Shown here piece after piece: positions 27,999 to 36,088 of a DNA stretch of 64,000 nucleotides (position 1 is its first letter; each line of letters begins with the position of its first letter). This DNA is from DATBGZ01 sp036557785 (GTDB lineage Bacteria; Actinomycetota; Actinomycetes; Mycobacteriales; Micromonosporaceae). The stretch covers positions 7,319 through 71,318 of the forward strand of contig DATBGZ010000056.1 of the NCBI GenBank assembly GCA_036557785.1, in the 5' to 3' direction. The notes beneath the pieces were generated by a model, which was not told the origin of the DNA, did no database searches, and saw nothing but the letters and a program-made list of their open reading frames with translations. Position numbers and translations under genes: made by a program.

Positions 27999-29591
27999 CT
28001 ACGGCTGCGGTGTCGCCGAAGCAGGCTGCTTTCTCTCCGCCGCCGGCTTGCCCTCCGCGTTTAGGTACGCATCGAACAACTCGCGCATGCGCCTGTGGGC
28101 TGTTGGGTCGAAGACCGAGTGAGCGTATCGGAACCTCTGTGTCAGATCTGCCATGGTCGGCGATCCGCTCGCTGATCCGGCGTATGGCAAGGCGTCGTCA
28201 TCGTAGTCACCGAGCTCGTGTCGCCGGCCTGAGAGGCGTTCGTACTCGCGTTGCCCGTACTCGACCTCCGTCCAGTCACGCCAGAAAAAGGTCGGTGGGT
28301 CCACGCCGCTGCCCCGCTGGAAAGCCCGCGGCATGGCGCGCATGTCGTCGAGCATGGTGTTGAGGGTATGAACGACGACGTACTGCTTGTCGATGAGTGC
28401 CGCCCGCGCTGCCGTCCAGTCTCGGGACGTGTTCGAGAAGGACCAGTAGTTGCTGGCGAAGCGTCGCAGGATGGCATCCTTGGACGGCCGGTCGAGCATC
28501 GCGTCAATGCTGCTCATGCCCGCCGAGATCCAATCGCCCGTGAGAATGGAACGTGCAATGCCGATGAATCGAAGGAAGCCGTTCTCGTGGTACCTCGCCA
28601 GGTCCTGAAAGGCTGCGATGGCGTTAAGAATAAAGACGAGACGAGCGACGATCACATTGAGGGTGGACTTTCGGTAGGCTAGGACAAGGCCCCGCAACGC
28701 GTCGATCGCCTCGGCGACACTGCCACACAACGTCGTGCATGCCCGGTCCTGCGTTGCCTGGGGAGGAAGCACCGCCAGGTACGCCGCGTACGCTCCACCA
28801 AACGCCCAGGGCGCCGCTTCGCGCATGTCTCCTGTTTTCTCGATCGTGCCGGTGCCGTCCATCAGCTTGTCCCAGCTGTCGCCCGAAGGGCCGGCCAGAC
28901 GCTCCTCGGTCCCGGCTCCCCACTCGCGGTCGTAGCGCCCATGCTCGCTCGCGAGCCAACTGTGGAACCGCCGCCGCAGCCCAACGGCACCGACCTCGCT
29001 CCCGAGATCGGTACGGGCCCCCAGGTCCGTTCCGATGGTTCGCATGACTTCGTAAGAGGTCTGGCGGACCTGGAACCGTGACTCGAGGAGTTTCCACCCC
29101 TTGTAGTCGCCACTGCTGTCGTCGGGCTGCGCCTTCTCCGGAAACTCCCAATCCCAGCGACTGAGGTCGAACAGATAGTTCTGCTCGTCGTCCTTCGCTC
29201 CAGCGTCCTGACCCGCCTGCGTGCCCCGATGTGGCACCAACTTGCCGGGCTGATGCAAACCGATGAAGTTCGTCAGCTCGGTAAAGAATATCTCGGCCGT
29301 TGAAAGCGCACCCTTGCTGATGCCTTTGTTCCAGGATTGGGCCGCGTTCTTCCATCGGTCGCCGAGACCCTGCATGAGGCCGACGGTGTACGACTGCAGG
29401 GCCGTGGCTTTGAAGTAGTCGGGAACCGGGTCCTCGTCGAGGTATCTCCTGATCTGGTTTTCGTTCAGGAGTCCGCCGGGAGCCCACTCTGCCCTGACGT
29501 CCTCAAACTGCGCGATCCCGCCGTGGAGCCCTACCAGGCGCGGGTAGGTCCACGATGGGGAAGGGGCGGTCGCTTGTTCATGCCCTCCCAT
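27999..29591 (-). CDS. Hypothetical ~530-residue protein, cassette B member 3
   Basis: A 530-residue protein facing 26319 tail to tail across a 162-base gap. It is mainly helical and charged, with Trp-rich segments (DLSRWDWEFPEKAQ, DRTW-like turns) and a hydrophobic patch near residues 310-345 (LNVIVARLVFILNAIAAF). Gene order (YbaB-like, MGQ-protein, ~500 residues) mirrors cassette A. Sequence identity to the 26319 product is not obvious by eye. The role is unknown; a secreted effector is one possibility. Confidence 0.55.
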   Translation of the reverse strand: MGGHEQATAPSPSWTYPRLVGLHGGIAQFEDVRAEWAPGGLLNENQIRRYLDEDPVPDYFKATALQSYTVGLMQGLGDRWKNAAQSWNKGISKGALSTAEIFFTELTNFIGLHQPGKLVPHRGTQAGQDAGAKDDEQNYLFDLSRWDWEFPEKAQPDDSSGDYKGWKLLESRFQVRQTSYEVMRTIGTDLGARTDLGSEVGAVGLRRRFHSWLASEHGRYDREWGAGTEERLAGPSGDSWDKLMDGTGTIEKTGDMREAAPWAFGGAYAAYLAVLPPQATQDRACTTLCGSVAEAIDALRGLVLAYRKSTLNVIVARLVFILNAIAAFQDLARYHENGFLRFIGIARSILTGDWISAGMSSIDAMLDRPSKDAILRRFASNYWSFSNTSRDWTAARAALIDKQYVVVHTLNTMLDDMRAMPRAFQRGSGVDPPTFFWRDWTEVEYGQREYERLSGRRHELGDYDDDALPYAGSASGSPTMADLTQRFRYAHSVFDPTAHRRMRELFDAYLNAEGKPAAERKQPASATPQP

Positions 29592-29623
29592 GGCCGCCTC
29601 CTCGACTGCGCGTCATTCCGTAC

Positions 29624-30013
29624 TCAGGGCTCGGGATCGATGGTCTCCAGGAGGGCCCCTTGAACGGCTCGGGTTTCGAGCATGATGCCAATGACGTCAA
29701 CCAGTCGTTCTGCACCGTGCCGCGCCGTCTGGCCCGCGCCGCCCGCCAGTGTCTCGATGCGTGTGCGAATCTGCCCGAGCTGCTGGGCAAAGGGCCTGAG
29801 CATGATGTAGTCATCAGGCCTGTAGTGGTCGGCCCCGGAGCGAGTGGTTGGCGCGCCGGGGACCAGCAGTGTTCGCACATGGTTAAACGCCTCGTCCGCC
29901 CACGGTGCCAACGCCAGCCAAGCGAAGTATTGCCATACATACCACTCCAGCTTCATCCGGAGTTCTCGGGCAGTGACCTCCCGGTCCTGTGAGGAACCCA
30001 CCTCCTGACCCAT
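29624..30013 (-). CDS. Hypothetical protein, cassette B member 2
   Basis: A 129-residue protein from ATG 30013, which begins MGQEVGSSQDRE. It is helical with aromatic residues (LEWYVWQYFAWLALAPWADE) and a long second helix (QQLGQIRTRIETLAGGAGQT). It starts seven bases after the end of the YbaB-like gene. The small size and placement match member 2 of cassette A. The function is unknown. Confidence 0.5.
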   Translation of the reverse strand: MGQEVGSSQDREVTARELRMKLEWYVWQYFAWLALAPWADEAFNHVRTLLVPGAPTTRSGADHYRPDDYIMLRPFAQQLGQIRTRIETLAGGAGQTARHGAERLVDVIGIMLETRAVQGALLETIDPEP

Positions 30014-30020
30014 GCCTGGT

Positions 30021-30629
30021 TCACCCGTCTTCTCGGCTGGGGGCTGGGTGGCCCAGCCTCGCGACAGCAGCCACGGCGGCGTCCCACGCCGCCTCGGTCT
30101 CGTCCCGGGTCGCGCGCAGTGAGGCGAGCGCGGATGCGAGCGCGGAGGCGAGCCCGTCGGTTCCCTGCTGGCCGACCCACTCGGCGTCCGCTTCGCATAC
30201 GACGGCACCCGACGCGTCGAGTCTCAGCGTCAGCCGTCCCAGCCGGGCGTGGCCCACGTCCACGCTGCTCTCGAAGCAGTTCACGAGCCTCTCCGCAGCG
30301 TGGACGGCCAGCCAGATGTCCTCGGCGCGCGCCGAGGATGCCGGGAATGCGACTCGACGCGCGGGTGACGACTGCGGGCGGAGCGAGGACCTGTTCCGGG
30401 GGTCGTCGAGCCCATCCCACGGACGCGTGTGCGCCGCCGGAGGGTCCGGTTGGGCATGCACCGCGGCCCGACCGGCCTCGGTCACCGCAGCAGCGAACCC
30501 CGCTGACCCGACGAGCCCACGCCAGTTCGGATGGACCCGGATGGACTCCGCCATCCCGTCGGCGCCGACGACCACAGTGACCGCCCCGGCAGCGTCCGTG
30601 CCCGTGCTGCCAAGGTCCCAAGCGCCCAT
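30021..30629 (-). CDS. YbaB-like protein, cassette B member 1
   Basis: A 202-residue protein from ATG 30629 with AAGGGAG upstream; the frame is open to 31118 but the upstream part has no good start. It is a paralogue of the 25161 protein: VVVGADGMAESIRVHPNWRG and FAAAVTEAGRAAV near the N-terminus, LTLRLDASGAVVCEADAEWV in the second half. It heads cassette B and is divergent from eccB. The role is unknown, with YbaB-like folding of the first part inferred. Confidence 0.6.
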   Translation of the reverse strand: MGAWDLGSTGTDAAGAVTVVVGADGMAESIRVHPNWRGLVGSAGFAAAVTEAGRAAVHAQPDPPAAHTRPWDGLDDPRNRSSLRPQSSPARRVAFPASSARAEDIWLAVHAAERLVNCFESSVDVGHARLGRLTLRLDASGAVVCEADAEWVGQQGTDGLASALASALASLRATRDETEAAWDAAVAAVARLGHPAPSREDG

Positions 30630-30754
30630 TGGCTTCTCCCTTCGGCCGACGCTGCTGCCTGGACGATGATCGTAGGTCGTACAGGGATGGATGTGGTCTG
30701 GCTTGGCCAGAGCGAGGAACATTCCGGCGGCGACCACTCGCCATGGGAATGTGC

Positions 30755-30764
30755 GGAAGCTTCC
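30755..30764. promoter_or_regulatory. GGAANNTTCC palindrome, copy 4
   Basis: GGAAGCTTCC sits in the 268-base divergent gap, 133 bases upstream of eccB ATG 30898 and 126 bases upstream of the minus-strand YbaB-like ATG 30629. One palindrome could therefore serve both directions. Confidence 0.5.
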
Positions 30765-30897
30765 GGGCCGCCTGGTCGACGCTGTCCGTCGCCAGCCCGT
30801 GGCGCATAGGCTGTCGCGGAAGGCAGGCCCGCCGAGAACGCCCCCGAGCCCAGCGCTGTCAGCGCCGCCGGGCTGGCACGGGAGGTGCAGCAGTCCA

Positions 30898-32361
30898 ATG
30901 TGGAATCGGCAGGAGCAGCACCAGGCGTACCAGTTCCTGAACCGGCGCATCGTCTCCGCGGTGCTCTCCGGTGAGCCCGAGACCAACGAGCTGCCGATGC
31001 GCCGGTTCGGAGTCGCGCTGTTCAGCGGCATCGTGGTCGCGCTGCTCGTCGTCGCCGGCTTCACCGCGTTCGGCTTCATGTTCCCGGGCGGTGGAAAGCC
31101 GACCGAGAACACCATCATCGAGGAGCGGGAGACCGGCGCGCTCTACGTGTTCGTCGACGGCCTGCTCCACCCGGTCGCGAACTGGACCTCGGCCCGGCTG
31201 ATCCTCGGGCAGGAGAGCCCACAGACAAAGACGCTGTCGCAGGCGTCGTTGCGTGACGTGTCCCGCGGACGCCCCGTGGGCATCCCTGATGCCCCCTCCA
31301 CCCTGCCGGACAAGAAGGCGCTGGTCGGTCTGCCGTGGAGCGTGTGCAGCGCGCCCCGATCCGCCGATCAGCTCGATGTCGCCACCCACGTACTCGTGGG
31401 TGGGACTCCGTCCGGTGGCCGCGAAACGGGCGACCTCGACGGCCTGCTGGTCACGACCGGCAGTGACCGGTTCCTGCTCTGGCGGGGGCACCGGCTGCAG
31501 ATACCCGACCAGGCGGCGCTCGCGGCGCTCACCTGGGCCGGGGTGCAGCCCGCGCTGGTGTCGACGGCGCTGCTCAACGCCATCCCAGCCGGCCCGACCC
31601 TGCGCCCTCTCGACGTGCCCGGCGCCGGTCAGCCCACCCCCTATGTGGTCGACGGCAAGCCAACGACCGTGGGCCAGATCTTCCAGGCCGGAGGCGAGAC
31701 CTACGTCATGGTGCCCGATGGCCTCGCCCCGGTCGGGCAGCTCACCGCCATGCTGTGGGCCAACACCGGCCGGCCGGTCACCCAGACGTCGGCGTCAGAA
31801 GTGGGTCGGGTGCTGGCCCAGGACGCCAGCCCGGAGCCGGCGGACCTACCGAGCCAACTGCCGATCGTCGCCGGGGCCGGCGACCGGGTCGCGATGGTCT
31901 GCACGGTCTACCACGGAGGGACGGACGTCGACCGCCCGGTCACCGTGCAGTCGTTCCAGCAGCGGACCGAGGACGTCCCGTACCTCGACCGGGCCACGCC
32001 ATCCGCCGCGCCACTCGCCGACCGGGTGTCGCTGTCCCCAGGCCACGCGGCGCTCGTCCGCACCCTGGTGCCGGAGGGATCTCAGGCGCAGGGTCTGACC
32101 TACGTCGTCACCGACCAGGGCATGCGCTATGCGCTTCCCCGCGTCGACACCGCCGCGGTCCAGGCCTCGCTCGGCTACGGAGGGGCTGCGGTTCAGGCCG
32201 TGCCGGCCGCCTTCCTCGACCTGCTGCGGACCGGACCGGTGCTGGACCCGGTGGCCGCCCGGGCCTTCCTCGGTATCTCGGAGCCCTCCCGGCCTCCGTT
32301 GGACACGACCGAGCAGGGCAGGACCGCGCCGGACGCGACGCCCGACACGACTGGAGGATGA
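30898..32361 (+). CDS. eccB: Type VII secretion protein EccB
   Basis: A 487-residue protein with the EccB layout: a cytoplasmic N-terminus WNRQEQHQAYQFLNRRIVSA, one transmembrane helix (about residues 39-62, containing LFSGIVVALLVVAGFTAFGF), then a large extracytoplasmic domain with paired Cys (LPWSVCSAPR and AMVCTVYHG) and repeats such as VPGAGQPTPYVVDG. EccB is the extracytoplasmic scaffold of the ESX core. ATG 30898 is preceded by GGGAGGTG. It begins an operon with the two helical genes after it and is separated from eccC/mycP by the two cassettes. Confidence 0.92.
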   Translation: MWNRQEQHQAYQFLNRRIVSAVLSGEPETNELPMRRFGVALFSGIVVALLVVAGFTAFGFMFPGGGKPTENTIIEERETGALYVFVDGLLHPVANWTSARLILGQESPQTKTLSQASLRDVSRGRPVGIPDAPSTLPDKKALVGLPWSVCSAPRSADQLDVATHVLVGGTPSGGRETGDLDGLLVTTGSDRFLLWRGHRLQIPDQAALAALTWAGVQPALVSTALLNAIPAGPTLRPLDVPGAGQPTPYVVDGKPTTVGQIFQAGGETYVMVPDGLAPVGQLTAMLWANTGRPVTQTSASEVGRVLAQDASPEPADLPSQLPIVAGAGDRVAMVCTVYHGGTDVDRPVTVQSFQQRTEDVPYLDRATPSAAPLADRVSLSPGHAALVRTLVPEGSQAQGLTYVVTDQGMRYALPRVDTAAVQASLGYGGAAVQAVPAAFLDLLRTGPVLDPVAARAFLGISEPSRPPLDTTEQGRTAPDATPDTTGG

Positions 32362-32362
32362 C

Positions 32363-32752
32363 GTGACCTCACCGCGCGTAAGAGTCGACGACATCGGAAC
32401 GGTGGACGAGATCCGGCTCAACCGGCTCGCCCCGCTGCTGGACACCATCGACAAGGCCGCCAACGCGATCCAGCAGGCCGAAGTGCCCAAGCTCGGCGAC
32501 TTCGAGGACGGGCAGAAGTCCGTCCACGACCACCAGGCGGTCATCGACGACCTCGGCACGAAGGTCCAGAGCCTGATGTGGGAGCTGATGGCGGTCGTGG
32601 ATCGCAACGAGGAGGTCATGGCGGCATTCCGGAACGGGATCGAGGTCGACACCGCCCTGCTGTCCCGGATGCTCGACCCAGACCTGCTCGCGATCGAGGC
32701 CGACGCGCGCGACGCCGGCGCGACGGGTGCCGCGGGGGCGGTCGGAGCATGA
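32363..32752 (+). CDS. Small helical protein, putative Esx-like partner
   Basis: A 129-residue helical protein starting at GTG 32363, two bases after the eccB stop and five bases after GGAGG. It has long helices (LNRLAPLLDTIDKAANAIQQ, then DLGTKVQSLMWELMAVVDRN) and a short Ala/Gly tail. No WXG motif is visible. Its TGA overlaps the next start as ATGA, so the pair is coupled. It may be the heterodimer partner of the WXG-containing protein at 32749; this is inference from gene pairing. Confidence 0.6.
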   Translation: MTSPRVRVDDIGTVDEIRLNRLAPLLDTIDKAANAIQQAEVPKLGDFEDGQKSVHDHQAVIDDLGTKVQSLMWELMAVVDRNEEVMAAFRNGIEVDTALLSRMLDPDLLAIEADARDAGATGAAGAVGA

Positions 32753-33684
32753 CCAGTGACGTCGGGGACACGAGTGTCCTGCTCGGGCCGGACGGGTGGC
32801 TCGCCGAGGTGCCCGCCGCCGACCATGGGCCCATCGACGAGTACTACGCGCGCTACCGCGCGGTCGACCCGACCCTCCTGCATACCCAGCTCATGGCCGG
32901 CGACGAGGAGCAGGTGCAGAAGGTAGCCGCCAGTTGGAACACGGCCACCTCCTGCATCGACCAGGTCGCCAAGGAGCTGCGCACGGTCCTCACCCAGGCC
33001 AAGGCGGTCTGGGAGGGCCGCACCTACGACGAGTTCGAGCGCGAGGTGCTTCCGGTCATGGACCAGGCTGAGGCGATCGCGGCCAAGGCGCAAAAGATGC
33101 AGTCCGGCCTTTCGATGATGTCGACGATGCTCGCCGTGGCCCAGCAGCAGGCGGAGGCCCCGCCACCACCCGCGGACGCGATCTACGACGTCACCGGGAT
33201 CATCACTGCGAGTCTGGGCTACACCCCGTCGCAGAGCGAGCAACTGCGCATCGCCGCCCGGCTGGTGAAGCTCGTCGCGGAACTGTCCCTCAAGTACTTT
33301 CTCGTCGAGCAGAAGGTGTGGAACGCGCCGCTCCCCAAGCCGGAGCCCATCACCGAGCCGGACAATGCGGACAGCGGGGCTGCCTCCGCGGACCAGACGC
33401 CGCTGTCACCGCTCGGAGGTTCCCCGCCGGCGGTGCCCCCTGAGCAGTCCACCCACCTCGTCTCGACCAGCGCCGCCGCCGGCGGGTCCAACCCGATAGC
33501 CGGCGGGATGCCGACCGTGCCGATGGCCGCAGCCATGCACGGCGGCGGCGAGTCGTCGGTCGGCCGTTCGCGCGGATGGACGAGCGCCGAGACGCAGTGG
33601 TCAGACGACGGGCGTCCACCGTGGACAGAGGCGGCGGTTGACGACGACCCCGACCCGGTGGTCGGCGACCGGGCAGTGGCGTAA
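32749..33684 (+). CDS. WXG-domain protein with Pro/Gly-rich tail
   Basis: A 311-residue protein from ATG 32749 (ATGA overlap with the previous gene). A WXG100-like helical region covers about residues 30-120, with the turn AVWEGRTYDEFEREV: a real W-E-G followed by YDEFE, a YxxxE pattern. Its N-terminus DGWLAEVPAADHGPID shares GWLAE-x3-A-x3-PID spacing with the protein at 36089. Residues 210-311 are Ser/Pro/Gly/Ala-rich. It is the best WXG100 match in the window and a probable secreted substrate or its chaperone partner; export is inferred. Confidence 0.65.
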   Translation: MTSDVGDTSVLLGPDGWLAEVPAADHGPIDEYYARYRAVDPTLLHTQLMAGDEEQVQKVAASWNTATSCIDQVAKELRTVLTQAKAVWEGRTYDEFEREVLPVMDQAEAIAAKAQKMQSGLSMMSTMLAVAQQQAEAPPPPADAIYDVTGIITASLGYTPSQSEQLRIAARLVKLVAELSLKYFLVEQKVWNAPLPKPEPITEPDNADSGAASADQTPLSPLGGSPPAVPPEQSTHLVSTSAAAGGSNPIAGGMPTVPMAAAMHGGGESSVGRSRGWTSAETQWSDDGRPPWTEAAVDDDPDPVVGDRAVA

Positions 33685-33699
33685 GGGAGGCCGATCCGC

Positions 33700-35610
33700 A
33701 TGGTGACGCAGACAGAACCCCCGGTGGTGCGGCCTCGGCCACCCGTACGTGCTCCGGGGCGCCGCATCCCGACCTCTGCCGTGGTGTTCGTCGCCGTCAT
33801 GGTGGTCGCCGGTTCGGTGGCCGCCCTGCTGGCGACCCGCGACGTCCAGCACCAACCGCCACCCGCCGACGCCGGGGTTGCCGGCGGCTACGCCTGGATG
33901 GCCGACCCCGCGACGGGCGAGGCGGTGCAGGTCGACATCGCGACCGGACGCGCGGTCGCCCGGCTGGTCGTGGCCGCGCCCGGAGCCGGGCTCCGCCTGG
34001 TCGAGAACGACGAGCTGCTGGTCGCTATCGATGGCACTGGAACCGTTACGATCGTCGATGCGGCGACCTCGGCAATCCGGGGGCGTTTCCCGGGCGCCGG
34101 CGCGGCTGCGACGGTGCTTCTCCACGGGACCGAGGTGTACGTCGCAGACTGGGCCCGGGGCACGATCGTCCGGCTGGATGCCGCCGATGCGCGCGCGGTC
34201 GGGACGCCCTGGACGGCGGGGATAGCGCTGGTCGATGCCGCAGTCGATGGAGAGGGCACGGTATGGGCGCTGGAGGCCGGCCTGCTCCACCGTCTGATGT
34301 GGACGTCGGACGGGTTGGTCGACGCCACCGCACCGATCCGGGTGTCCGAGGCCGGCACGGGCACTGCCCTGGTCGCGCACGACCGCGGAGTCACGATCGT
34401 GTCCCCGGCGGCGGGCGTGGCGGCGCGGGTGGGCACCGACGCCGACACCACCATCACGTTTCCCGTGGTGCCGAACGCGGCACAGCGCCCGGCACATAGC
34501 CCGGCCGATCTGGTCCCGGTGACCTTGACCGGCAGCCGGACCCTGCTGCTGATCACCGGCTCGGGCATGCGACTGGTGGACCTCACGCCGTACGGCTGCG
34601 ACCAACCCTTGGTGCCCGAGGTCGCGGCAGGCATGGCCTGGGTGCCCTGTCGAGGGGTCGGCCGGGTCATCGCGGTGGACTCCTCAGGCCAGTACGTGCC
34701 GCCCGCTCTCGCGTTGGGAACGGGCGACCCCATCCTCGTCGCCCTCCACGATGGACTCTTCGCCACCGTGAGCGGCGCGGACCGTGGTGCCATCGTGGGC
34801 GCCGACGGCGTGACCGGGCCGCTCGTCCTGCGCGATCAGTCCCAGCCGCTGCCCGCCTCCCTGCCGACGATCGCCGCCTTGCCGACGGTCGCCGCACCAC
34901 CGCCCCCGACGACTGGTCAGCCGGCCGCCCAACCCCCGCCCGGGTCGAAGCCCAAACCGCAGAAGCAACAGGATCCACCGAAACCGCCGGCGACGCCGTC
35001 CGGGGTGAAGGCACAGGCCATCGACGACGGCACCGTGAAGGTGTCGTGGACGCCGGCGGACGGGGTCGACGAGTACGTCGTGCGCACCTCCGATGGGACC
35101 GCCACGGTCGTCAACTCCGGCATCCCCGGCAACGCGGTCTCGGCCACCATCACGGGCCTGGCGCTGGGAATCACGGTCCGCTCCGTGGTCGAGGCCCACT
35201 CCGCCGCGGGCCGGGCGGCCTCCGATCCCAGCAACCCGGTGACGGTCGTGAAGAAGGGGCCCGGCTCCGCCGACAACGTCACGATCACCCCGACCGTGAA
35301 CGCGACCAGCCTGACGGTCAGCGTCAACTGGACCATCATCCCCGGTGGCCAGACCACCACGGGGTGCGGGGGCAGTCAGGGGTACTGCTTCGGGCCGGTA
35401 ACCGGCTTCACCGTGACGGTCACCACCGACAAGGGCACCACCGCCCAGAGCTCGGACGGGTACTGGGCAACCTCGGCCGGGCCGTACACCCTGGCCTGCA
35501 ATGGGACCTGCTCCGGCGTCACGATCACCGCCACCATCGAATTCTGGTATTCAATCTACACGTATAAGAGCCTCACGGACCTCGCGGTCGTGAGCTACAA
35601 GGTCCCCTGA
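33700..35610 (+). CDS. Membrane-anchored FN3-domain protein, T7SS island paralogue 2
   Basis: A 636-residue paralogue of the 7734 product, with GGGAGG before ATG 33700. It has a basic N-terminus, one transmembrane helix (about residues 25-43), and an extracytoplasmic repeat-rich region with WMADPATGEAVQVDIATGR and WARGTIVRLDAADAR. A Pro/Lys-rich linker (about 400-425) follows. Then comes an FN3-like module (IDDGTVKVSWTPADGVDEYV) and a Cys-rich C-terminal beta domain. Paralogue 1 shares PYGCDQPLVP-type and VGRVI-type blocks. It is probably displayed on the outer face; a role in the T7SS is neighbourhood inference. Confidence 0.8.
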   Translation: MVTQTEPPVVRPRPPVRAPGRRIPTSAVVFVAVMVVAGSVAALLATRDVQHQPPPADAGVAGGYAWMADPATGEAVQVDIATGRAVARLVVAAPGAGLRLVENDELLVAIDGTGTVTIVDAATSAIRGRFPGAGAAATVLLHGTEVYVADWARGTIVRLDAADARAVGTPWTAGIALVDAAVDGEGTVWALEAGLLHRLMWTSDGLVDATAPIRVSEAGTGTALVAHDRGVTIVSPAAGVAARVGTDADTTITFPVVPNAAQRPAHSPADLVPVTLTGSRTLLLITGSGMRLVDLTPYGCDQPLVPEVAAGMAWVPCRGVGRVIAVDSSGQYVPPALALGTGDPILVALHDGLFATVSGADRGAIVGADGVTGPLVLRDQSQPLPASLPTIAALPTVAAPPPPTTGQPAAQPPPGSKPKPQKQQDPPKPPATPSGVKAQAIDDGTVKVSWTPADGVDEYVVRTSDGTATVVNSGIPGNAVSATITGLALGITVRSVVEAHSAAGRAASDPSNPVTVVKKGPGSADNVTITPTVNATSLTVSVNWTIIPGGQTTTGCGGSQGYCFGPVTGFTVTVTTDKGTTAQSSDGYWATSAGPYTLACNGTCSGVTITATIEFWYSIYTYKSLTDLAVVSYKVP

Positions 35611-35712
35611 CGTTGACCGACGACCTACGGCGGTGGACCCGCGCTGGCCCTCGGCGGGCACCGCGAGCGGTCCAACCGTGCGGTGGGCCCGGTGCCCAAC
35701 ACCCTGGTGCCG

Positions 35713-35741
35713 CCCGACGGCATGTCTGCGATGCCGTCGGG
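35713..35741. terminator. Hairpin, possible terminator of the 33700 gene
   Basis: CCCGACGGCAT (35713-35723), loop GTCTGCG, ATGCCGTCGGG (35731-35741): an 11-bp perfect stem about 100 bases after the stop of 33700. No T-run follows, so it is a terminator or RNA-stabilising hairpin; transcription direction is not fixed by the sequence. Confidence 0.5.
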
Positions 35742-35978
35742 GCCTGCGTGGAGTCGGCACGAGTCACCGTGCCGCATGAGCGGAGCATGGTTCGCCCTAT
35801 ATGCACGCTTCACCGTGAGGCTGTGGAATCGCGCAAGCGGGCGCGGCGGCGCCCTGCTTGGACCGGCGAACCTCAACTGCAGGTACACCTTCCCCCAGAT
35901 GATCCTGCTCGTCAGGTAACCTGCGTACCGCGCCGAGCGCTTCCAAGATCAGAGCGAGCATTTCGGTCTCCCCGGCCT

Positions 35979-35988
35979 GGAAGCTTCC
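35979..35988. promoter_or_regulatory. GGAANNTTCC palindrome, copy 5
   Basis: GGAAGCTTCC lies 100 bases upstream of ATG 36089. It is the same exact 10-mer as copies 3 and 4. A CGTCC follows 4 bases later. Confidence 0.5.
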
Positions 35989-36088
35989 ATCTCGTCCGGA
36001 AGCGGTCGCATCAGCTACCGTCGAAGCACATCTGATGGGGACCACCGCCGCGGCGCAGACCTGAGGGCCTCCCGCAGAGGGGGTAGCG

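Larger units (their letters stand above)
35611..36088. other. 478-base gap between operons
   Basis: This gap holds a strong hairpin (35713-35741) and the fifth GGAANNTTCC palindrome (35979). No reading frame in it has a convincing ribosome site, codon pattern or protein motif. A promoter for the 36089 operon is expected in the last 110 bases. Confidence 0.6.
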
